This document shows positions 1 through 5,999 of a stretch of DNA of 11,519 bases, piece by piece. This DNA is from CAYXVU01 sp964468725 (GTDB lineage Bacteria; Acidobacteriota; Blastocatellia; UBA7656). The translations under genes and the position numbers were made by a program. Position 1 is the first letter of the stretch, and each line of letters starts with the position of its first letter. A model generated the notes under the pieces. The model was given only the letters and a program-made list of their open reading frames with translations. It did not search any database and was not told the origin of the DNA. Where the stretch lies: contig CAYXVU010000196.1 of assembly GCA_964468725.1 (NCBI GenBank), positions 1-11,519 on the forward strand, written 5' to 3'.

Positions 1-114
1 GTCGGCGTAGCGCGCAGGCCGCCCGTATTTCTACAATCCGGCGATGTCATGGAGATCGAAATCTCCGGGCTGGGAACGCTGACCAACCATGTACAAACCG
101 CAACCGCGGGCTAA
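1..114 (+). CDS. Fumarylacetoacetate hydrolase family protein, C-terminal fragment
   Basis: Frame 1 is open from the window edge to a TAA at 112-114 and gives 37 residues. They include GVARRPPVFLQSGDVMEIEI followed by SGLGTLTNHV. This matches the C-terminal end of the fumarylacetoacetate hydrolase fold, where a 'G(V/T)xxxRxPPxFLxxGDxxEvxIxGiGtLxNxV' stretch closes the beta-roll. Family members are metal-dependent enzymes that cleave or decarboxylate beta-diketo acids in aromatic or sugar-acid catabolism; the fragment cannot say which substrate. The start and catalytic part lie before the window. The gene converges on the serine hydrolase at 155-1576, with only about 40 bp between the stops and no clear terminator. 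A 6-bp inverted repeat (ACCGCG at 103-108, CGCGGT at 123-128) has no T-run after it. Confidence 0.8.
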   Translation, partial: VGVARRPPVFLQSGDVMEIEISGLGTLTNHVQTATAG

Positions 115-154
115 AGCTCACACGCGGTCATCGGCTCTCTCGTTATGGCTGTCC

Positions 155-1576
155 CTACGGGTGAAGGCGTTCAGCGATGTGATCTTCGCCGCTGTAGCGC
201 ATATTCATTCTGACTACCTTGCCACTGGCATCGAGGGTGAAGGTCACCTTTCCGTCAACAAGAGGAAAATAAAACTCCGTCGCAGAGAGCGGAATCAACC
301 CGGCGATAAATTGACCTGTCTGCTCGGCAATCAGATAATCCGGCTCTTTACGAATCGTCACCCGGCTGCCGTCCGTCATCTTGTACTCGCCTTCGAGTCG
401 TGCGATTTCTGTTTGGTTCAGAGTGACAACCGTACCGCGTACCGGCAAATCGTAAGGGTTGCCCATAACGATTGCGGTCAGGTCGCGCGTGATATTGGTC
501 AGGCGCACGCGATCCAGATTCGAAAAGATGATGAGGGTAAGCTGCTCGTCAGGAAACTTCACAAAGTTCGAAACGTAGCCCGGAAGAATGCCATTATGCC
601 GAAACCGGCGATGCCCAAAAGCCTTATCAATGAACCAGCCATAGCCATATCCATTCAAACCCGGAGTGTAAACCTCGGTCGCCACTTTCTCGGTTATCAA
701 TCGGCTGCCATCCATCAGTTGGCTCCAACGGTAGAGGTCATCGAGCGTGCTATAGAGCCCTCCCTGCCCGGCCATCTGACGCGGCGGCAGATGCGGCAAC
801 TTGGTGAGCAGGCCTTCGGTGAGTGAGAAACCCGCCAAATTCTTCGCCCAACCCAAATCGCCATGGGTGTAGCCGCTGGCCAGATGTTTCGGCTCATATT
901 CGGCGCTGAAAAAGTTCGAATGCGTCATGCCTGCTGGCTGTAAGAGGGTTTTCGCTACGAAGGATTCGAACGATTGGCCGCTGACTCTTTGAATGATGGC
1001 GCTCAGCAAAACATAGCCGGTATTACAGTAGCGAAACTTTTCGCCCGGAGTGAACTGCAACGGCTGCTTTTTCGCCAGCGCAATGATCTGCAAAGAGGCA
1101 TCGGGCTGCCTCATAAACTCCAGATATTTATCTGAGCCGAGGTCTAACATCTCTTCATAATCGGGGATGCCGGAGGTATGGCGAATGAGATGAAGAAGGG
1201 TGATGGGCTGCCAAGTCGGCGGACAATCATCCAGATAGTTGCAGATGGAATCTTCCAATCGCAGTTTGCCTTGCTCGCGCAGTTTGAGCACTGCCATCGC
1301 GGTGAACATCTTCGAGATCGAAGCGACGGCGTGTTGGGTTTCGGGAGTAAAGGGAACCTTCTTCTTCATATCCGCATAGCCGTAGCCTTTGCGAAGGATG
1401 ATCTTTCCTCCTTTGACGATCAACACCGCGCCGCTAAATCGTCCGAGTTCCGTGCGCGCGGCTAAGTAAGCGTCCAACTTCTTGGTCAGGTCATCAGGCT
1501 GCGCGACGGCAGACAGATTGAGAGAGAGGAGAATACCGAGCAAGAGAATCAAGGCTCCGAGTTTTGAAAATCGCAT
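155..1576 (-). CDS. Secreted serine hydrolase, class C beta-lactamase / PBP4* family
   Basis: This is a 473-residue protein of the PF00144 serine-hydrolase fold (class C beta-lactamases, DD-peptidases, esterases). Seen in the sequence: a signal peptide at residues 1-25 with a hydrophobic core and a likely AVA|Q cleavage site; the SxxK nucleophile motif S86-I-S-K89; the family's HTSG at 133-136; the YxN motif Y183-C-N185; and the third active-site motif H327-N-G329. Residues from about 380 to the end form a separate beta-rich tail like those often found after this fold. It should act outside the cytoplasmic membrane; the real substrate (peptidoglycan peptide, beta-lactam or ester) cannot be told. 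I chose the ATG at 1576 because the signal peptide starts there. A TTG 24 bp further upstream (1600) is also in frame. An AAGGAG lies 14 nt before the ATG, which is rather far. The gene lies 174 bp after the repeat lipoprotein gene, the last of a BlaI-headed cluster, so co-regulation is plausible but not shown. Confidence 0.88.
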   Translation of the reverse strand: MRFSKLGALILLLGILLSLNLSAVAQPDDLTKKLDAYLAARTELGRFSGAVLIVKGGKIILRKGYGYADMKKKVPFTPETQHAVASISKMFTAMAVLKLREQGKLRLEDSICNYLDDCPPTWQPITLLHLIRHTSGIPDYEEMLDLGSDKYLEFMRQPDASLQIIALAKKQPLQFTPGEKFRYCNTGYVLLSAIIQRVSGQSFESFVAKTLLQPAGMTHSNFFSAEYEPKHLASGYTHGDLGWAKNLAGFSLTEGLLTKLPHLPPRQMAGQGGLYSTLDDLYRWSQLMDGSRLITEKVATEVYTPGLNGYGYGWFIDKAFGHRRFRHNGILPGYVSNFVKFPDEQLTLIIFSNLDRVRLTNITRDLTAIVMGNPYDLPVRGTVVTLNQTEIARLEGEYKMTDGSRVTIRKEPDYLIAEQTGQFIAGLIPLSATEFYFPLVDGKVTFTLDASGKVVRMNMRYSGEDHIAERLHP

Positions 1577-1682
1577 GGCTTCGGTTCGTGCTCCTTGCAA
1601 GCTGAACTTTCATAAAGCGACAGAGAGCCGGGACAGTCTGCCGCTTGAAGAGGGTGAGCGATTGAGGCTAAGTCATCATCTA

Positions 1683-1732
1683 GCCCGACGGCGAGCACAA
1701 CTGAGGTGACCACTTTGCGCGCACCGTCGGGC
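1683..1732. repeat. 9-bp inverted repeat between lipoprotein and hydrolase genes
   Basis: GCCCGACGG at 1683-1691 pairs exactly with CCGTCGGGC at 1724-1732 around a 32-nt loop. It lies in the 174-bp gap (1577-1750) between the minus-strand lipoprotein and hydrolase genes. There is no T-run on the minus-strand 3' side, so it is not a standard intrinsic terminator. It could be an attenuator or mRNA-processing hairpin, or chance in a GC-rich gap. I see no good -35/-10 pair in the same gap and no copy of the ACGAA-N4-TTCGT operator found upstream of the repressor gene. Confidence 0.35.
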
Positions 1733-1750
1733 GACAAACAGGTGGCGGTT

Positions 1751-2827
1751 TTAGTCAATGCCGTGATTGCGCAGGCGAATGATCTCTTCGATAGACAGAT
1801 TCGTCATGCCCTTCGATTTCAGGCGTTGAATGTACTCTCCGTTGACGCCGTGATCGCGCAGGCGAACCAATTGTTCGACCGTCGCATTGCCATAACCGGA
1901 TTGCTTGATGGTTTCGATAAAATCCGGCGAGACGCCATGATCGCGCAGGCGAACCAATTGTTCTAACGTCAGGTTGGCGTAACCCAGTTCCCGAATCTCC
2001 TTAATGAATGAGGGGCTGACGCCGTGATCGCGCACGCGCACCAATTCTTCCAATTCAGGGCGTGTGAATCCGGCTTCAAGAATGCCTTTGATGAATTCCG
2101 GGGTGACGCCGTGATCGCGCGTCCGCACCAATTTTTCTGCGGGCACTTGATCGTAACCGAGCGCGGCAAGCTCTTTAATGAAGTTGAGCGAGACGCCATG
2201 ATCGCGCATGCGAACCAAGGCGCTCACCTCCTTCAACCGGTAGCCCATTGCTCCGAGTCCGCGAATATACTCCAGACTGACGCCGTGATTGCCAACCCGC
2301 ACCAACTCGTCAATCGTCGTCTGCTCATAGCCTTGCGCTTTAAGCTCGCTGACGAGTTCGAGGCTGACATCGCTGAGCGTGAGATAAAACTGCTGCTCTT
2401 CCGTTGGCAGGTCATAGCCGAAGCGTTTGAGGTCGGCGGCAAAGGCGCGATTGGCGACAAAGGTGAAGTGCCCGGAACCTTTGCCGTCTCGGAACCACCC
2501 TTCGCAATTGAGCGTTCCAGCATCGCGTTTGATCTGAAACTGCACGGCGCTGCCGTTCGATGCAACCGCTTGCGGACTGAGCCCTTGCAACTGTTCGCGC
2601 ACCGCTAAACGCGAAGTTTGCGAGTAGCCCCAATCAGAATCGTTATTCCTGCTGTAGCGCAACGAGAGGTGGATTTTGTCGCTGTCCGGCTTGAATTCGA
2701 TTGTCCATTGCCCGGTAAATGTCTTTTGAAAGGCCTCCGTCGAAACGTTTATGCAGCCGAGCAGCACAATACAGATCACGATCAGAGACACAGCTACTTT
2801 CTTGCCCGTCGCAGACAAGCTCACCAT
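1751..2827 (-). CDS. Putative lipoprotein with seven 29-residue 'RDHGV' repeats
   Basis: This 358-residue protein has no function I can name. Residues 1-25 form a positively charged, hydrophobic export signal ending in LLG-C25, a plausible lipobox, so a membrane-anchored lipoprotein is likely; simple secretion is the alternative. Residues about 35-150 form a small domain that looks beta-rich (FTGQWTIEF near the start, DAGTLNCEGWFRDGKGSGHF in the middle), reminiscent of domains I associate with acidobacterial M56-linked proteins. Residues 155-357 are seven tandem 29-residue repeats with consensus SPxFIKxLxxxGYxNLTxEQLVRxRDHGV, and the protein ends straight after the last one. The same repeat fills the C-terminal half of the M56 peptidase encoded just upstream. 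The start is supported by GGAGG 8 nt before the ATG. Only 25 bp separate it from the peptidase stop codon, so the two are very likely co-transcribed. Confidence 0.85.
   Translation of the reverse strand: MVSLSATGKKVAVSLIVICIVLLGCINVSTEAFQKTFTGQWTIEFKPDSDKIHLSLRYSRNNDSDWGYSQTSRLAVREQLQGLSPQAVASNGSAVQFQIKRDAGTLNCEGWFRDGKGSGHFTFVANRAFAADLKRFGYDLPTEEQQFYLTLSDVSLELVSELKAQGYEQTTIDELVRVGNHGVSLEYIRGLGAMGYRLKEVSALVRMRDHGVSLNFIKELAALGYDQVPAEKLVRTRDHGVTPEFIKGILEAGFTRPELEELVRVRDHGVSPSFIKEIRELGYANLTLEQLVRLRDHGVSPDFIETIKQSGYGNATVEQLVRLRDHGVNGEYIQRLKSKGMTNLSIEEIIRLRNHGID
1757..2365 (-). repeat. Seven tandem 87-bp coding repeats (29 residues each)
   Basis: The 609 bp divide exactly into seven 87-bp units encoding residues 155-357 of the lipoprotein. 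The most constant part is the RDHGV segment, seen on the + strand as gacgccgtgatcgcgc-like blocks, for example at 1844 and 1931, exactly 87 bp apart. The first units are the most divergent (GNHGV in place of RDHGV) and units five and six are nearly consensus. Each unit looks like two short helices: FIKxLxxxGY, then TxEQLVRxRDHGV. Because 87 is a multiple of three, the antisense frames also stay open, which produces spurious long ORFs on the + strand. Confidence 0.92.
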
Positions 2828-2852
2828 ATTGGTATCCTCCGAGTTGTAGATT

Positions 2853-5186
2853 TCAGTCTAAGATACCGGCATCTCGCAGCCGGATGAGTTGGTCAACCGA
2901 CAGGTCTTTGAACCTGCGGGTTTTTACTTTCTGCAAAAATTCCGCCGAGACGCCGTGGTCGCGCAAGCGAATCAGTTGCTCAACAGAGACGCTTTCATAC
3001 CCGGCGCTCTTAATGATGTTGCTGTAAGCGCCGGTCACGCCGTGATCGCGCAGGCGTATCAGTTGCTCTAGCGAGAGATTGTCATACCCGGCGCTCTTGA
3101 ACTCTCGAACGAATGGCGGCAGCACTCCATGATCGCGTGCGCGGATCAACTCTTGGAGCGTTACTCCCGTATAGCCGAGCGCCTGCAAATCACGGATGAA
3201 ATTCGGCGTGACTCCGTGATCGCGCGCCCGCGCCAGTTGCTCTATCGTAAGGTTACTGTAGCCAAGTTGCTTCAGCTCTTTGACAAAGGCAGGCCTAACG
3301 TTGTGTGTGCGTGCGAGGATTAAATCTTCAAGAGAGAGATTTGTAAGCCCCGCTTCCTGAAACTCTTTGAGGTCGTTGTTACGATTCGCTTCCTCACTGT
3401 CGGCACGAATTACCGCAACGCCGGGGCGCGTCAAATGAATGACGCTGGCGTCCGGGTGGTTCGTATCAATCAGGCGCACGCCCGACGCTGCCAGTCGAAT
3501 CACCTGTTCGGGAGTGACATCTTTGTAGCCCGCATCGCGCAGGGCTTTTACATAAGCAGGGCTCACACTATAGGCACGCAACCGTGTAAGCATTTCGGGT
3601 GACAGCGAAGACAGCCCCGCGCCTTTCATCTCGGCAATCCATTCGGGCGTTACCGCGTAGCTTCGCAATGCCATTAACTGTTTGACGGAGAGGTTGGCAT
3701 AGCCTTGCGCTTGCAAGCCTTTGATGAAAGCAGGGGTGACGGCATAATTTTTCAATTCGATCAGCTCATCCACTTTCAAATTGACGTAACCAAGTTCCGC
3801 CAGTTGACTGAGATAATCACCCGACTCCGACCCTTTACCTTCTTGCTTGCCTTCCTCCTGACCAACCGTCTCCGCAGTGGTTGCAGAAGGCGCAACGGCT
3901 GCGAGGATTGTGGCGTCATCGGCATCGCCCGACAGGCCAGGCTCATCGGCTTGACGATCTTTGGCCGTCGGAGTCATGAAGGTCTTGGCTTGATTGACAA
4001 GCCTTTCAGGTTCCTCTGATAAAACGGCAGGTTGCGGGCTAGCCGGACCGGCAGCCGTTATGGCCGCAGGAAGCAGAGTAAAATGCGCTGCCAGTGTGAT
4101 GGCTGACAGGGCCGTAAAGGCAACCATTCCGGCTAGCCACGCAGAAGAGTCATCCGGTTTTTGTGGCACCACACCGAGCAGGCGTTCTATGCGCTGCAAC
4201 AGAGCGCCGCCAGTCGCCGCCATTGCCAGGTGCGGGGCCGGGTTGCGTAACTCTTCCATTCGGGTCAGAGCCCGCGCATAGGTGAAGGCATCGCCGCAGA
4301 CTTCGACCGCCAGATCATCACAGCATAATTCGCGTTCAAGGCGCATCTGTCGAGATACCCACCACACAGCCGGGTGATAAAAGAGCAGGATTTCGATCAG
4401 CGATTGCACCAAATTCACTGCATAGTCATGGCGACGAATGTGTGCCAGTTCATGCGCCAGTATGGTTTCCAGTTGTTGCGGGGTTAGCGAGGTGAGCGCA
4501 CTGATGGGCAATAAAATCACTGGCCGCAACCAGCCGATCACCGTCGGCACTTGAACCAATGCCGATTCCAGCAGTTGCACGGAGCGCGAAATTTTCAGGC
4601 GTTGGCACAAGTTTGTTAAGCCAGCACTCCATCCCTCGTTTACAGGCTGGACGCCAATGGTCTTTACTCGCTGGGTGTATAGCCAACCGCCTACCATTCG
4701 CAATGATAAAAAGAGCACGCCGACAAACCACAAAGCGGTCAACCAAGGTAAGGAGTAAGAAACGTCCTGCCGCCAACTCTCCAGCCATGGCTTACGCGCG
4801 TCCGCTAGCGAGCCAATCTCATTTGAGCGGAGCAGGAACGCATCACCACTCAGTTGATCTCCTGCCGGAGAGTCCTGCCATTTGGAAACCAATATCGGAG
4901 GGTGGGTCGCCGATTCCCTGTTGCTCAAAAGAGCGGTACTGGACAGCGCCTCTTCCTTCACAGCCCCCTGTTGCAGAATCCCAAATGTGAGAACTGGCAG
5001 CGCCAACATCAGCAGCAAGGCGAGGCCGGAGAGCGCATACCGCAGATTGGCGGAGCGATTTCGTAAGGCGACGTTTGCGCCCGCCAGAAGAAGGGCGACG
5101 ACAGCGCCTTGCCATAAGAAGTGCAACAAAGCCAACCCGATCAGCCGCGCCAGCGATTCGTCGAAGAGATGCGAGAAGGCGCTCAT
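2853..5186 (-). CDS. M56/BlaR1-type membrane metallopeptidase with C-terminal RDHGV repeats
   Basis: This 777-residue protein is a relative of BlaR1/MecR1, the membrane zinc proteases that sense cell-wall antibiotics and inactivate the BlaI/MecI repressor. Seen: hydrophobic segments at about 12-38, 48-72 and 146-168; the zinc motif H245-E-L-A-H249 followed by RRHDY; a helix at about 257-275 leading into HPAVWWVSRQ; ERELCCDDLAVE at 284-295, where E286 is the probable third zinc ligand; and a last membrane segment at about 350-378. A low-complexity linker (380-454) follows, then about ten 29-residue repeats (455-775) predicted to be outside the membrane. The penicillin-binding sensor domain of true BlaR1 is absent, so the repeats are probably the sensing or docking part. 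The start overlaps the repressor stop as ATGA (5183-5186), with a G-rich ribosome-binding site AAGGGGGAG upstream, so translation is likely coupled. Confidence 0.93.
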   Translation of the reverse strand: MSAFSHLFDESLARLIGLALLHFLWQGAVVALLLAGANVALRNRSANLRYALSGLALLLMLALPVLTFGILQQGAVKEEALSSTALLSNRESATHPPILVSKWQDSPAGDQLSGDAFLLRSNEIGSLADARKPWLESWRQDVSYSLPWLTALWFVGVLFLSLRMVGGWLYTQRVKTIGVQPVNEGWSAGLTNLCQRLKISRSVQLLESALVQVPTVIGWLRPVILLPISALTSLTPQQLETILAHELAHIRRHDYAVNLVQSLIEILLFYHPAVWWVSRQMRLERELCCDDLAVEVCGDAFTYARALTRMEELRNPAPHLAMAATGGALLQRIERLLGVVPQKPDDSSAWLAGMVAFTALSAITLAAHFTLLPAAITAAGPASPQPAVLSEEPERLVNQAKTFMTPTAKDRQADEPGLSGDADDATILAAVAPSATTAETVGQEEGKQEGKGSESGDYLSQLAELGYVNLKVDELIELKNYAVTPAFIKGLQAQGYANLSVKQLMALRSYAVTPEWIAEMKGAGLSSLSPEMLTRLRAYSVSPAYVKALRDAGYKDVTPEQVIRLAASGVRLIDTNHPDASVIHLTRPGVAVIRADSEEANRNNDLKEFQEAGLTNLSLEDLILARTHNVRPAFVKELKQLGYSNLTIEQLARARDHGVTPNFIRDLQALGYTGVTLQELIRARDHGVLPPFVREFKSAGYDNLSLEQLIRLRDHGVTGAYSNIIKSAGYESVSVEQLIRLRDHGVSAEFLQKVKTRRFKDLSVDQLIRLRDAGILD
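2862..3824 (-). repeat. About ten 29-residue repeats with a 33-residue insertion, in the M56 protein
   Basis: Residues 455-775 of the peptidase are 29-residue units of the same type as in the downstream lipoprotein. Four units (455-570) end in variable motifs (KNYAV, RSYAV, RAYSV, AASGV). They are followed by a 33-residue non-repeat insertion at 571-603 (bases 3378-3476) and a shortened fifth unit ending RTHNV (604-630). Five more units (631-775) follow, four of which end in RDHGV and the last in RDAGI. The two halves differ in sequence: the membrane-proximal half is divergent, and the distal half resembles the lipoprotein repeats most. Confidence 0.9.
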
Positions 5187-5572
5187 TTTGCTCCCCCTTC
5201 CAATTCATCAAGCAACTGCCGGATTTGGGCAATCTCTTTACGCGAGGCTTGCTTGACCGATAACGCCTGTAAGACCAATTGTCTGGCCGAACCGCTGAAG
5301 GCGCGATCTAACAGGTCGCCGACCAACTGTTTCTGGGTTTCAACTTCGGGAAGGCTCGCTTCATACACATGGGTGCGTTCGCTTTCGTCGCGTCGAACCA
5401 GCCCCTTCTCCGTCATGATCTGCATCATCTTGAGAACCGTTGTATAGCCGGTCGGCTGATAAGCATTCAGTTCGTCGTACACCTGCCGAACTGTACCCTC
5501 CCCCAATCGCCACAACACCCGCAGAATGGCGAGTTCAGCATCCGTCGGTCGCGGTAAATTTGTCTCGCTCAC
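5183..5572 (-). CDS. BlaI/MecI-family transcriptional repressor
   Basis: This 129-residue winged-helix repressor has the full length of the family. The DNA-binding domain spans about residues 8-75: LPRPTDAELAILRVLW at the start, a TVRQVYDEL helix, the recognition helix with TGYTTVLKMMQIMTEKGLV, and a wing RRDESERTHVYEA. The rest (about 76-129) is the helical dimerisation part, with the family's FSGSARQLV. I chose the GTG at 5572 because GAGGT sits 5 nt before it and the family sequence begins here; an ATG at 5608 would add twelve unlike residues and would place the start inside the promoter. Family members bind dyad operators as dimers and are released when the partner M56 protease acts. Its gene overlaps the M56 gene by 4 nt. 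Two matching dyads and a promoter lie directly upstream, so it most likely represses its own operon. Confidence 0.94.
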   Translation of the reverse strand: MSETNLPRPTDAELAILRVLWRLGEGTVRQVYDELNAYQPTGYTTVLKMMQIMTEKGLVRRDESERTHVYEASLPEVETQKQLVGDLLDRAFSGSARQLVLQALSVKQASRKEIAQIRQLLDELEGGAK

Positions 5573-5607
5573 GGTTGACCTCAAAGGGAAAATTCGCAGC
5601 CGTCCCA

Positions 5608-5636
5608 CTGTAAACGAAGGTTTTCGTAGATGTCAA
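5608..5636 (-). promoter_or_regulatory. Candidate sigma70-type promoter of the blaI-M56 operon
   Basis: Read on the minus strand, a perfect TTGACA lies at 5636-5631. It is followed by a 17-bp spacer and TTACAG at 5613-5608, or TTTACA one base earlier with a 16-bp spacer. The -35 is exact and the -10 is weak. The start of transcription would fall near 5600, giving a leader of about 28 nt that carries the GAGGT ribosome-binding site of the GTG start. The -35 overlaps the first base of one operator copy, and the spacer contains the other copy. Confidence 0.65.
5614..5627. promoter_or_regulatory. BlaI-type operator, promoter-spacer copy
   Basis: ACGAAGGTTTTCGT is a dyad of ACGAA and TTCGT with a 4-bp centre, a shape fitting a BlaI-family dimer. 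It sits between the -35 and -10 of the repressor-operon promoter. It forms a perfect 14-bp inverted repeat with the copy at 5636-5649. Binding by the adjacent repressor is inference. Confidence 0.75.
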
Positions 5637-5649
5637 CGAAAACCTTCGT
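5636..5649. promoter_or_regulatory. BlaI-type operator, upstream copy
   Basis: ACGAAAACCTTCGT is the exact reverse complement of the copy at 5614-5627. The two centres are 22 bp apart, about two helical turns, so two repressor dimers could sit on the same face of the DNA. This copy abuts and overlaps by one base the TTGACA -35 element on the minus strand. Confidence 0.75.
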
Positions 5650-5801
5650 ATTAAAAGTGTCTGCATCGGGGAATCTTGTAAAACTTTCGCAAAAAGGCGA
5701 AAAAATCGCTATTGGACGGGGCACGACGCCATTTGCGGGTGAGTTCAGCAGAGCCATTGGCCAAGGGTGATTGATGGGGTTATGCAAGGCTATCCTTCGA
5801 C

Positions 5802-5829
5802 TTGCGCGACGGGCTTTTGAGGTTATAAG
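5802..5829 (+). promoter_or_regulatory. Weak candidate promoter of the EF-G-like gene
   Basis: TTGCGC at 5802-5807 and TATAAG at 5824-5829 are separated by 16 bp on the + strand. The -10 is good and the -35 shares only its first three bases with consensus. It would give a leader of about 165 nt before the ATG at 6000. It is the best pair I can see in this region, but it is not unique enough to be sure. Confidence 0.35.
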
Positions 5830-5999
5830 CTGATGGCCGGTCAAAGCTCAGGCTAGCGTCTGAGCGGGCAATTCAACCAATAGGTTTGCAGCGTTCTGAG
5901 TCTGGTGCAAAGCACGATGCGCGAGCCTTTACTCAACCATCCTACCTCTGAGCGCATCTGGCTTGACCGATCATTTCACGCAGAAAGGACATCGAGCTT

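Larger units (their letters stand above)
5573..5999. other. Divergent intergenic region between the repressor operon and the EF-G-like gene
   Basis: The left 80 bp hold the repressor promoter and its two operators. Bases 5650-5800 are AT-richer and include a small inverted repeat (TTTCGC at 5685-5690 and GCGAAA at 5697-5702) with no clear role. The right part holds a candidate EF-G promoter at 5802-5829 and a leader of about 165 nt. Short open frames cross this stretch on the minus strand, but they lack ribosome-binding sites and overlap the operators, so I do not call a gene here. Confidence 0.6.

Noticed and set aside
89..826. 245-residue open frame on the + strand opposite the serine hydrolase
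   Set aside because: The minus-strand frame contains every catalytic motif of a known family. The + frame has no domain and begins inside the end of the fumarylacetoacetate-hydrolase-family gene.
1577..1600. A possible third BlaI operator near the hydrolase start (ACGAACCGAA on the minus strand)
   Set aside because: Only one ACGAA half is present; the other half does not match TTCGT and the dyad is missing.
1549..1758. 69-residue minus-strand frame covering the lipoprotein-hydrolase gap
   Set aside because: It runs out of frame into the hydrolase signal peptide and across the end of the lipoprotein gene, has no convincing ribosome-binding site and resembles nothing.
1706..3323. Several long open frames on the + strand across the repeat regions
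   Set aside because: They are antisense to the 87-bp in-phase repeats, which keep all frames periodic and free of stops. They have no ribosome-binding sites and read as reverse translations of the RDHGV units.
1757..3824. CRISPR-like array, because of regular repeated blocks
   Set aside because: The 87-bp period is entirely coding, the 'spacers' are conserved protein sequence and the repeats vary at third codon positions.
5581..5844. 87-residue minus-strand frame upstream of the repressor
   Set aside because: It covers the operators and promoter and would place a coding region over a clearly regulatory segment; composition is not protein-like.
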